DNA of 11,099 bases from Prolixibacteraceae bacterium (GTDB taxonomy: Bacteria; Bacteroidota; Bacteroidia; Bacteroidales; Prolixibacteraceae): assembly GCA_023229575.1 (NCBI GenBank), contig JALNYZ010000066.1:1-11099 (forward strand). Direction: 5' to 3'. Shown piece by piece: positions 5,404 to 11,099 of the stretch (its first letter is position 1; each line of letters begins with the position of its first letter). A program made the translations under genes and the position numbers. Below the pieces are notes generated by a model, which did no database searches, was not told the DNA's origin, and was given only the letters and a program-made list of their open reading frames with translations.

Positions 5404-5795
5404 ATGCAATGGCTATTCCTGACTATGTTATTGATGACCGATCATTATTCGGAAGCCACACCTCTGATTCGCAATTGAACGGGACCTCTATCCAATGGTT
5501 CTGAGAAACGATCTGTTTATAAAATGGTTTTCGTATTTGTAATGATTCTAAATTTCTGCCTTTGCGTCTCAAATGACCGCAAAAAGCGATGGAAAATACA
5601 TGAAAAACAATGCTTATTTTTATGTATCATATTAATTTTCTGTTTCTTAAATAGGCATAAGATCTTGTTCATTGTGCTCAATGGCAAACCTCTCGGCACA
5701 AGCTTTGAAAAACCGACATTTGTGGCAGATTTTAAAATTATTGTTAATTTTGATGATCTGAATTTGCCAACGTTTCAAGACCAAAATTTCAATCC
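5404..5795. other. Intergenic stretch before the cco operon, no gene seen
   Basis: I find no convincing coding sequence here. The open frames present have no family-like motifs and are biased toward Phe, Cys and Ile, as expected of A/T-rich noncoding DNA. A short inverted repeat TTTGCG/CGCAAA lies near 5562-5585. The probable operon promoter is at the right end. A small RNA cannot be excluded by eye. Confidence 0.5.
5719..5752 (+). promoter_or_regulatory. Probable promoter of the cco operon
   Basis: TTTG at 5719-5722 and TAATTTTG at 5745-5752 fit the Bacteroidota -33 and -7 elements, with 22 bases between them (slightly long). The predicted transcript would start near 5759, about 37 bases before ccoS. 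I see no convincing full FNR-type TTGAT-N4-ATCAA site nearby, although low-oxygen control would be expected for this operon. Confidence 0.45.
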
Positions 5796-5957
5796 ATGAA
5801 CATACTTTTTATTTTGATAGGAGTGAGTCTGTTTGCTGCATTGATTTTTTTGGCCATGTTTATCTGGGCTGTAAAAACCGGTCAGTATGATGACAATTAC
5901 ACACCATCAATTCGCATTTTGTTTGATGACGAAGATGAAGAAATAAAAAAACAATAA
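5796..5957 (+). CDS. ccoS: cbb3 oxidase maturation protein CcoS
   Basis: This small protein of 53 residues has one membrane helix (about 4-26, LFILIGVSLFAALIFLAMFI). It is followed directly by the family signature WAVKTGQYDD (24-33) and an acidic tail (FDDEDEEIKKQ). CcoS is needed for insertion of haem and copper cofactors into the cbb3 catalytic subunit in the bacteria where it has been studied. The stop lies 27 bases before ccoNO, so it is probably the first gene of the operon. In many genomes ccoS follows the copper ATPase gene ccoI; no ccoI is seen here. The ATG at 5796 fits the usual CcoS N-terminus and the normal length of 45-60 residues. Confidence 0.88.
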   Translation: MNILFILIGVSLFAALIFLAMFIWAVKTGQYDDNYTPSIRILFDDEDEEIKKQ

Positions 5958-5984
5958 GTACATAGAACTCATTTTAAACCGCTT

Positions 5985-8141
5985 ATGGAAATACAAAAAT
6001 TTAATTACGACAATGCAATTGTAAGGAATTTTATTCTTGCGACGCTGGTGTGGGGTGCTGTTGCCCTGTTGGTTGGATTGGTTGTCGCGCTTGAACTGGC
6101 CTTTCCTGCCCTCAATTTCGGAATAGAGTATATCTCATTTGGAAGGGTCCGGCCTGTCCATACCAATGCCGTCATCTTCGCATTTATTGGAAATGCCATG
6201 TTCGCTGGCGTTTACTATTCGTTGCAAAGGGTTCTGAAAGCACGCTTGTTCAACGACTTAATTGGCAAGGTTCATTTTTGGCTATGGCAATTAATCATCG
6301 TATTTGCAGCCGTTACCCTGCTTGCCGGTTTTACTACCGGGAAAGAGTATGCTGAACTCGAATGGCCCATTGACCTGCTGATTGCAGTTGCATGGCTCTG
6401 CTTTGGGGCAAATATGATCGGGACGGTTATCAAACGCCGGGAGAAACATATTTATGCCGCTGTATGGTGGTATCTCGCCACCTTTATCGGTGTCACCATA
6501 CTTCACGTTGTTAATTCTATTGAGCTTCCTGTATCTTTTCTGAAAAGTTATCCGATCTATGCCGGGGCACAGGATGCAGTAGTTCAATGGTGGTACGGGC
6601 ACAATGCCGTGGCCTTCTTCCTGACAACGCCATTTTTGGGACTGATGTATTATTACCTGCCAAAAGCTTCAGGTCGGCCCATCTATTCTTACCAGCTTTC
6701 AATTATCCATTTTTGGTCATTGATATTCTTATACATGTGGGCCGGTCCCCACCACCTTTTGTATCAATCCCTGCCCGATTGGGTACAGGCCTTGGGAGTT
6801 ACCTTCTCTATCATGTTGATTGCCCCCTCGTGGGGTGGTATGATCAACGGCCTGATGACCTTGCGCGGTGCATGGGACAAGGTTCGGGAAGATCCGGGAT
6901 TGAAATTCATGGTAATAGCCATTACAGCATATGGTATGGCAACTTTTGAAGGGCCCATGATGTCGCTCAAGGGCGTCAATGCCATCAGCCACTTCACCGA
7001 CTGGACCATTGCCCATACCCATATTGCCGGGATGGCCTGGAATGGTGGAATGATCTTTGGTATGTTTTATTGGTTGGTTCCAAAACTTTTCAAGACACCG
7101 CTTCATTCAAAGAAACTAGCCAATACCCACTTTTGGATAGCTACACTCGGAATTCTTCTCTTCGCAATTCCTTTGTACTGGGCAGCCATTACCCAATGGT
7201 TGATGCTTAGGGAGTATACACCTGACGGTTTACTTGCCTATCCAATATTTATGGAAACGACCAACCGCATCCTCCCTATGTACCACATCCGGATACTTGG
7301 GGGTGCGCTCTACCTTAGCGGTTTTATTATCTTCCTGGTCAACATGATAAAAACAATTTCTGTGGGGAGCATGGTGGCCAACGAACCTGCCGAAGGGCCA
7401 GCCCTGATAAATACCGGAACAAGGGAAGAATCCGGAGAATCGCCTCACCGTTGGTTGGAAAGAAAAGGAGTGCGCCTGGCCATTTTTGTATTTATTGCCC
7501 TTTCCATTGGTGGAATCGTAGAGATCATCCCGATGATGAAGGTCCAGTCCAATATCCCGACTATCTCAACTGTTACCCCGTATACCCCGCTTGAATTGAC
7601 CGGAAGGGATATCTATATTGCCAACGGCTGTTACAATTGTCACTCGCAACAAGTGCGTCCGTTGCGTTTTGAGACGGACCGTTATGGCGAATATTCCAAA
7701 ATCGGTGAATTTGTTTACGATCATCCGTTCCAGTGGGGATCCCGCCGGACGGGACCCGATTTGGCAAGGGCCGGATACATGGGCAGTTCGACCTACAAAA
7801 CATCCATTTGGCATTACAACCATTTCATGAAGCCCAACACGGTCGTCCCAAGATCGATCATGCCGGCCTATCCGTTCCTGATGGTAAACGAGGCGGATAT
7901 AAATGCAGTCCCTGCCAAGATCAGGGTCATGCGCATGTTGGGAGTGCCTTACCAGGAGGGATTTGACAAACAAGCGGTTGCCTCCTATATGGCGGATGCC
8001 CAAAAGATAGCTGATGAACTAAAATTGGCAGGTGTTGATATCAAACCAACCAAGGAAGTGATCGCGATGATTGCCTACCTGCACAAACTGGGAAGGGATA
8101 TTTCGCCTGCAGGATCGCCTGCATCAAACGTAAAACAATAG
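5985..8141 (+). CDS. ccoNO: cbb3-type cytochrome c oxidase, fused subunits I and II (CcoNO)
   Basis: This 718-residue membrane protein reduces O2 to water and pumps protons with high oxygen affinity. Residues 1 to about 460 are CcoN with roughly twelve membrane helices. Low-spin haem b ligands are H59 (RPVHTNAV) and H346. The high-spin haem b3 ligand is H344 (AHTHIAGM). CuB ligands are H206 (WWYGHNAV), H256 and H257 (GPHH). Y250 sits where the cross-linked tyrosine is expected. After a linker (about 461-496) comes CcoO: a membrane anchor (about 498-517), then a periplasmic monohaem cytochrome c with CYNCH at 549-553 and a likely axial methionine M626 (RSIMPAYP). CcoN and CcoO are separate in proteobacteria; the fusion is typical of Bacteroidota. 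All catalytic residues are present. The gene is co-transcribed with ccoS (27 bases upstream) and ccoQ (6 bases downstream). Confidence 0.97.
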   Translation: MEIQKFNYDNAIVRNFILATLVWGAVALLVGLVVALELAFPALNFGIEYISFGRVRPVHTNAVIFAFIGNAMFAGVYYSLQRVLKARLFNDLIGKVHFWLWQLIIVFAAVTLLAGFTTGKEYAELEWPIDLLIAVAWLCFGANMIGTVIKRREKHIYAAVWWYLATFIGVTILHVVNSIELPVSFLKSYPIYAGAQDAVVQWWYGHNAVAFFLTTPFLGLMYYYLPKASGRPIYSYQLSIIHFWSLIFLYMWAGPHHLLYQSLPDWVQALGVTFSIMLIAPSWGGMINGLMTLRGAWDKVREDPGLKFMVIAITAYGMATFEGPMMSLKGVNAISHFTDWTIAHTHIAGMAWNGGMIFGMFYWLVPKLFKTPLHSKKLANTHFWIATLGILLFAIPLYWAAITQWLMLREYTPDGLLAYPIFMETTNRILPMYHIRILGGALYLSGFIIFLVNMIKTISVGSMVANEPAEGPALINTGTREESGESPHRWLERKGVRLAIFVFIALSIGGIVEIIPMMKVQSNIPTISTVTPYTPLELTGRDIYIANGCYNCHSQQVRPLRFETDRYGEYSKIGEFVYDHPFQWGSRRTGPDLARAGYMGSSTYKTSIWHYNHFMKPNTVVPRSIMPAYPFLMVNEADINAVPAKIRVMRMLGVPYQEGFDKQAVASYMADAQKIADELKLAGVDIKPTKEVIAMIAYLHKLGRDISPAGSPASNVKQ

Positions 8142-8147
8142 ATCATC

Positions 8148-8330
8148 ATGGGATTTGTAAACGATACCTTGTCGAAAATTGACGGAATAGAGTGGTACTA
8201 CATTGTAGGAATCATCATATTTGTCGGATTGTTTATCGGAATGGTCATCCATACCTACACCATCCCTAAAAAAGATCTGATCAAATTCAAATCTTCGATT
8301 TTTGAGCAAGAGGAGGTTGAGAAACAGTGA
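8148..8330 (+). CDS. ccoQ: cbb3 oxidase small subunit CcoQ
   Basis: This 60-residue protein has a single membrane helix at about 17-36 (YYIVGIIIFVGLFIGMVIHT) followed by a charged cytoplasmic tail with TIPKKD, as in CcoQ/FixQ proteins (often WAYRP-like in proteobacteria). CcoQ stabilises the cbb3 complex and is not catalytic. It begins 6 bases after the ccoNO stop, so it is translationally linked. Its last codons (GAG AAA CAG TGA) lie inside units of a GAAAC-type tandem repeat that continues into the following gap, so the repeat may set where the protein ends. Identification rests mainly on size, helix and position. Confidence 0.8.
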   Translation: MGFVNDTLSKIDGIEWYYIVGIIIFVGLFIGMVIHTYTIPKKDLIKFKSSIFEQEEVEKQ

Positions 8331-8382
8331 AACGGAAAACCCAATGAAATATTGAAACATTGAAACAGAGAAACAGAGAAAC
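8318..8382. repeat. Degenerate 8-base tandem repeat (nnnnGAAAC type)
   Basis: Units ATTGAAAC (8351, 8359) and AGAGAAAC (8367, 8375) form four perfect-phase 8-base copies. Two more copies, TGAGAAAC and AGTGAAAC (8318-8333), overlap the 3' end of ccoQ, with a degenerate stretch between. The array fills most of the ccoQ-ccoP gap, the largest gap inside the operon. Confidence 0.75.
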
Positions 8383-8440
8383 GGGGAATCTGTGAAAATT
8401 AGAAGTGAAGAGAATAAAAAAATACCTTAAAATATTAGTT

Positions 8441-9028
8441 ATGACAGACATCATTAAACAAAATATGGACGACAATCTTCAGCATGATAAATACTTTTCA
8501 GATCATGATTATGACGGGATCAAAGAATTAAATAACCCATCACCCTACTGGGTTCTCCTCCTTTTCCTGGGAACCATTGGCTTTTCGCTCTTTTATGCTG
8601 TCCGCTATTTTGGCTATCCCGACAATGGAATGGATCAGTACAGCGAGTACAACAAGCAGATGGCCATAGCCGGAAAGCAGGCGAACCAAAATCCTTCAGA
8701 ACAAGCCGGGGTTTTCGTTATGGACAAAGCGCAAATGGATGCAGGGGCTAAACTATTCACGGAGAAAGGGTGTATCGCCTGCCATGGCGCCAAAGGTGAA
8801 GGAAACGCCATCGGTCCTAACATGACCGATAAATTCTGGATCAATGGATGCAAACCTACGGATCTGCAAAGGGTGATAACGGATGGCATTCCAGCCAAAG
8901 GGATGGCGCCATACAAAAGTATGATGACCGAAGGCCAGATAAAGAGTGTTATTGCCTATATTTTAGGCACCTTAGTCGGATCGAATCCTCCAAATGCAAA
9001 AGCACCGCAAGGAGTAGAGTGTAAATAA
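8441..9028 (+). CDS. ccoP: cbb3 oxidase subunit III, monohaem (CcoP)
   Basis: From the ATG at 8441 this is a 195-residue protein. The N-terminal cytoplasmic segment (SDHDYDGIKELNNPSPYW) leads into a membrane helix at about 37-56 (WVLLLFLGTIGFSLFYAV) and a periplasmic cytochrome c domain with CIACH at 111-115 and a likely axial methionine M155 (AKGMAPYK). It passes electrons from soluble or membrane-bound cytochrome c to CcoO. Proteobacterial CcoP is dihaem; only one CxxCH is present here, as in many Bacteroidota. A GTG at 8405 would add 12 residues (MKRIKKYLKILV), and an ATG at 8465 (MDDNLQHDKYF) would shorten it; I prefer 8441, without a decisive ribosome site. It is 5 bases from ccoG. Confidence 0.92.
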   Translation: MTDIIKQNMDDNLQHDKYFSDHDYDGIKELNNPSPYWVLLLFLGTIGFSLFYAVRYFGYPDNGMDQYSEYNKQMAIAGKQANQNPSEQAGVFVMDKAQMDAGAKLFTEKGCIACHGAKGEGNAIGPNMTDKFWINGCKPTDLQRVITDGIPAKGMAPYKSMMTEGQIKSVIAYILGTLVGSNPPNAKAPQGVECK

Positions 9029-9033
9029 CCTTC

Positions 9034-10404
9034 ATGGACAAACTAAGCGATCAGGATTTTCGGGACAGGCCGAACAACATTGACGCAACAGGGCAGCGAA
9101 AGTGGATCAATGCCAAAAAACCTCAGGGCAAATGGTACCTGCGAAGGAATTTTGGCGGGTACATCTTGCTAACTTTTTTGGTTGTCGCGCCATTTCTCAA
9201 AATTAATGGACACCCCTTTATGTTGCTCGACATCCTCAACCGGAAATTTTTCCTTTTCGGTCAGATGGTTTTTGCAGAAGACACCTACATTCTCGCCCTT
9301 ATCATGGCGGTTGCGGTGGTTTCTATCGTGCTTTTCACGGTAGTTTTCGGGCGTGTATGGTGTGGATGGGCCTGTCCGCAGACACTTTTTCTGGAGCTCA
9401 TTTACCGAAAAATTGAATTTATCTTTGATGGGAATGGACGAAAAGGCAAGAGAAGAAGCGTCCATTCCGAAACCACCAAAATTCGGACACTGGTAAAACA
9501 CACACTCTTTATCCTTATATCCGTCTTTTTTACCAATGTATTTCTAATGTGGTTTATCGGACCTCAGCAGTTGTTAAAAATCGTCACTGAGCCGGTAGGA
9601 ATACATCTGGCAGGTTTTTTTCTGATGCTGGCGCTTTCGGGTTTTTACTACTGGATCTATGCCTATTTCAGGGAGCAGGTTTGCACGTTGTTTTGTCCTT
9701 ACGGGCGTATGCAGGGAGTATTGCTCGACAACAACTCCATATCTGTTATCTATGACTACAAACGTGGTGAGCCGAGAAATTCAAAAGTCAGTGAAGGTGG
9801 CGATTGCATCAACTGCATGCAATGCGTCTCAGTTTGTCCTACCGGGATAGACATCCGGGATGGTTCCCAACTTGAATGCATCCATTGTGCCGCCTGTATA
9901 GATGAGTGCAACCTTGTGATGAAAAAAATCAACAGACCCTATAACCTAATTCGATATGATTCGGTACAGGGAGTGGAAAATGGAGAACGGAAACTGATAA
10001 ATGCCAGGTCGGTAGCCTATACTGCGGTGTTGGTTGTACTGATGGTTATCCTGGCTGTCACGGCAGGAAAAAGAACAACTATTGATGTTACCTTGTGGCG
10101 TGCACAAGGAACTCTTTACCAACAACTTGACAGCGATACTTATTCCAATATTTACCAGATCATGTTTCTGAACAAAGGAAATGAACCGGTCGAATTGACG
10201 TTACGATTACTCAATATTCCCAACAGTGAAGTCTCTTTAGCAGATGGAAAGGTAGTATTGCCAGCCGGGGGAAAGATGAAAGAGGCGTTGATCATTAAAC
10301 TGAAAAAGAGCGTTTTAACCGGAAAAGAAACCGAGTGCAAAATTGGTTTGTTCAGCAGTGATGAACTTAAAGAGACGGTAACCACCAATTTCCTTGGACC
10401 ATAA
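9034..10404 (+). CDS. ccoG: cbb3 oxidase accessory iron-sulfur protein CcoG
   Basis: This 456-residue membrane protein of the CcoG/FixG/RdxA family reduces copper(II) for delivery to the cbb3 active site in systems studied. The first four membrane helices lie near 43-58, 84-106, 157-177 and 192-212, and the last at about 328-345. Two 4Fe-4S motifs of bacterial ferredoxin type are complete: C258, C261, C264, C268 (followed by P) and C282, C285, C288, C292. Two further conserved pairs lie next to membrane helices: CGWACP at 110-115 and CTLFCP at 217-222. Residues from about 346 to 456 form the C-terminal immunoglobulin-like FixG domain (NIYQIMFLNKGNEPVELTL). Length is normal. It follows ccoP by 5 bases and precedes ccoH by 35. 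The ATG at 9034 precedes the usual N-terminal FRDRP-like segment. Confidence 0.96.
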   Translation: MDKLSDQDFRDRPNNIDATGQRKWINAKKPQGKWYLRRNFGGYILLTFLVVAPFLKINGHPFMLLDILNRKFFLFGQMVFAEDTYILALIMAVAVVSIVLFTVVFGRVWCGWACPQTLFLELIYRKIEFIFDGNGRKGKRRSVHSETTKIRTLVKHTLFILISVFFTNVFLMWFIGPQQLLKIVTEPVGIHLAGFFLMLALSGFYYWIYAYFREQVCTLFCPYGRMQGVLLDNNSISVIYDYKRGEPRNSKVSEGGDCINCMQCVSVCPTGIDIRDGSQLECIHCAACIDECNLVMKKINRPYNLIRYDSVQGVENGERKLINARSVAYTAVLVVLMVILAVTAGKRTTIDVTLWRAQGTLYQQLDSDTYSNIYQIMFLNKGNEPVELTLRLLNIPNSEVSLADGKVVLPAGGKMKEALIIKLKKSVLTGKETECKIGLFSSDELKETVTTNFLGP

Positions 10405-10411
10405 CAAGACA

Positions 10412-10439
10412 ATTACAAATTAAAAATTACAAATTACAA
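10412..10439. repeat. 7-base tandem repeat ATTACAA before ccoH
   Basis: Four head-to-tail units, ATTACAA, ATTAAAA, ATTACAA and ATTACAA, run directly into the ccoH ATG at 10440. They occupy the place of the ribosome binding site and nearly fill the ccoG-ccoH gap. An A-rich leader of this kind is compatible with translation in Bacteroidota. Confidence 0.8.
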
Positions 10440-10883
10440 ATGAAGGTGAAGCTCAACTGGGGAAATGGTCTCATTATCTTTTTCCTGATTTTTTTTATCT
10501 GGGTATTTAGTTTCGTCTTTTTTGCAATGAGACAGAACAATGACCTTGTATCGGATGATTATTACCAGAAAGGCGCCAAATACACAGATCAGATTCATAT
10601 CAACCAAAGGTCGCTTACCTACCAGGATAGTATTCAAATTACCACTGCCGGTAACCAGGTGCAAATTGAGCTAGCCAAAGGCCTGGTGAAATCGGCCGGT
10701 TCCGTACAGGTATATTTCTTCCGGTCGTCCGACAAAACGAAGGATCTCAGGCTAAATTTCAAATCTGCAGAATCGCCATTTCTGATTGATAAAACGCAAC
10801 TCATGCATGGAAGGTACCAGGTGTACCTCACATGGAGTTTGAAGAAAGAGAATTACAGTATTACGAAAATTGTGGATATTTAA
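10440..10883 (+). CDS. ccoH: FixH/CcoH-family cbb3 assembly protein
   Basis: This 147-residue protein has a short basic N-terminus, one membrane helix at about 9-30 (NGLIIFFLIFFIWVFSFVFF), and the FixH signature DLVSDDYYQKGAKYTDQI at 35-52. A periplasmic beta-rich domain (about 60-147) follows, with VQVYFFRSSDKTKDL and GRYQVYLTWSLKKENY. CcoH/FixH is a single-span protein that binds the assembling cbb3 complex and is needed for its stable formation. It is the last cco gene in the window. No clear rho-independent terminator follows; instead there is a repeat-rich gap and a transposase start. Its ATG abuts a 7-base tandem repeat. Confidence 0.9.
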   Translation: MKVKLNWGNGLIIFFLIFFIWVFSFVFFAMRQNNDLVSDDYYQKGAKYTDQIHINQRSLTYQDSIQITTAGNQVQIELAKGLVKSAGSVQVYFFRSSDKTKDLRLNFKSAESPFLIDKTQLMHGRYQVYLTWSLKKENYSITKIVDI

Positions 10884-10889
10884 TAGGGT

Positions 10890-10974
10890 GTGCCTAAAGT
10901 ATTTAAAGTGTCTAAAGTGCCTAGAGTACTTACGCCACAATCTTTATTTGTTCGGAGTCCAAAACTTTAGGCAC
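10890..10974. repeat. 9-base tandem repeat (CCTAAAGTG type) with inverted copy
   Basis: Four units, CCTAAAGTA, TTTAAAGTG, TCTAAAGTG and CCTAGAGTA, run head to tail at 10893-10928. ACTTTAGGCAC at 10964-10974 is an exact reverse complement of GTGCCTAAAGT at 10890-10900, so the ends could fold into an 11-bp stem. No T run follows, so this does not look like a standard terminator. The rest of the gap to 11042 is A/T-rich and shows only the promoter-like box of the next gene. Confidence 0.7.
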
Positions 10975-11020
10975 TCTAGTGTTAAGTTAAATATATTATG
11001 ACGTAATAAATGTTTTTTTG

Positions 11021-11028
11021 TACATTTG
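11021..11028 (+). promoter_or_regulatory. -7 box of the transposase-like gene
   Basis: TACATTTG matches TAnnTTTG and lies 14 bases before the ATG at 11043. No good -33 element is seen at the right distance. A promoter so close to the gene would be expected inside the left end of an insertion sequence. Confidence 0.4.
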
Positions 11029-11042
11029 TAAAAACTATACAA

Positions 11043-11099
11043 ATGATACATTACACGATTAAACTGACAAAGAATGAGGTAGAAGAACTCATGAATATT
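11043..11099 (+). CDS. Partial gene, probably IS630-family transposase N-terminus
   Basis: Only 19 codons are in the window: MIHYTIKLTKNEVEELMNI. The pattern (basic start, then K-x-x-L-T-x-x-E-x-x-E-L-x-x-I) is the usual beginning of IS630-family transposases, which continue with a helix-turn-helix and a DDE catalytic domain; none of that is visible here. IS630 elements insert at TA. A left end somewhere in 10975-11042 would be expected, but I cannot mark it without the right end. The call is by similarity of a very short piece and could be wrong. Confidence 0.45.
   Translation, partial: MIHYTIKLTKNEVEELMNI

Noticed and set aside
5750..5763. FNR-type site TTGAT-GATC-TGAAT
   Set aside because: The left half fits TTGAT but the right half is TGAAT instead of ATCAA, and it lies downstream of the -7 box.
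5524..5799. 91-codon open frame before ccoS
   Set aside because: Composition is that of A/T-rich noncoding DNA, with no motifs; it runs over the operon promoter and into the ccoS start.
6005..8003. Several long antisense frames across ccoNO
   Set aside because: They are shadows of the conserved coding strand and have no recognisable protein features.
8318..8382. CRISPR-like array
   Set aside because: Units are 8 bases, head to tail, with no spacers. The same applies to the arrays at 10412 and 10893.
8405..8440. GTG start giving a longer CcoP
   Set aside because: The extra 12 residues are lysine-rich and lie next to the repeat region. The ATG at 8441 gives a normal CcoP N-terminus, though this is not decisive.

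Overview
This window looks like chromosomal DNA of a member of the Bacteroidota. Three things point there. The cbb3 oxidase subunits CcoN and CcoO are fused into one protein. Several genes have TAnnTTTG-type -7 boxes, usually with a TTTG or TTG element 19 to 22 bases upstream. Start codons are preceded by A/T-rich leaders without clear Shine-Dalgarno sequences. I cannot name a genus.

The left part (about 1-4120) is an accessory region full of toxin-antitoxin (TA) genes and gene debris. On the minus strand, an XRE/ImmA (HTH plus zinc-protease-like) regulator is followed by a PIN-domain toxin gene that carries both a premature stop and a frameshift. On the plus strand there is a ParD antitoxin whose ParE partner survives only as its first few codons, then an unrecognised lipoprotein gene, then a large GC-rich palindromic element, then an intact ParD-ParE pair. 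Directly after this pair lie two remnants of a glycoside hydrolase family 3 gene joined by an internal deletion, followed by a strong terminator. Two of the three TA loci have therefore lost the toxin and kept the antitoxin. Both parD genes have the same kind of palindromic operator (nTACCAA-N3-TTGGTAn) over their promoters.

The middle (4200-5403) holds one housekeeping-like gene, a GNAT-fold acyltransferase-like protein, with its own promoter and terminator. A stretch of about 390 bases without a recognisable gene follows; its 3' end carries the probable promoter of the next operon.

The right part (5796-10883) is a complete structural cluster for a cbb3-type cytochrome c oxidase: ccoS, fused ccoNO, ccoQ, ccoP, ccoG and ccoH, all on the plus strand. 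CcoNO carries the haem and copper centres. CcoP is a one-haem electron-entry subunit and CcoQ a small stabilising subunit. CcoS, CcoG and CcoH are assembly and copper-handling factors. The copper ATPase gene ccoI, often a neighbour, is not in the window. Three of the gaps in and after the operon contain short tandem repeats (8-, 7- and 9-base units, about four copies each). The window ends in the first 19 codons of what is probably an IS630-type transposase.

I see no CRISPR array, tRNA or rRNA. I do not see proof of a wholly new system. The most unusual points are the antitoxin-only TA remnants, the UPF0175-like tail on the HTH-ImmA protein, and the palindromic elements at the TA gene borders.
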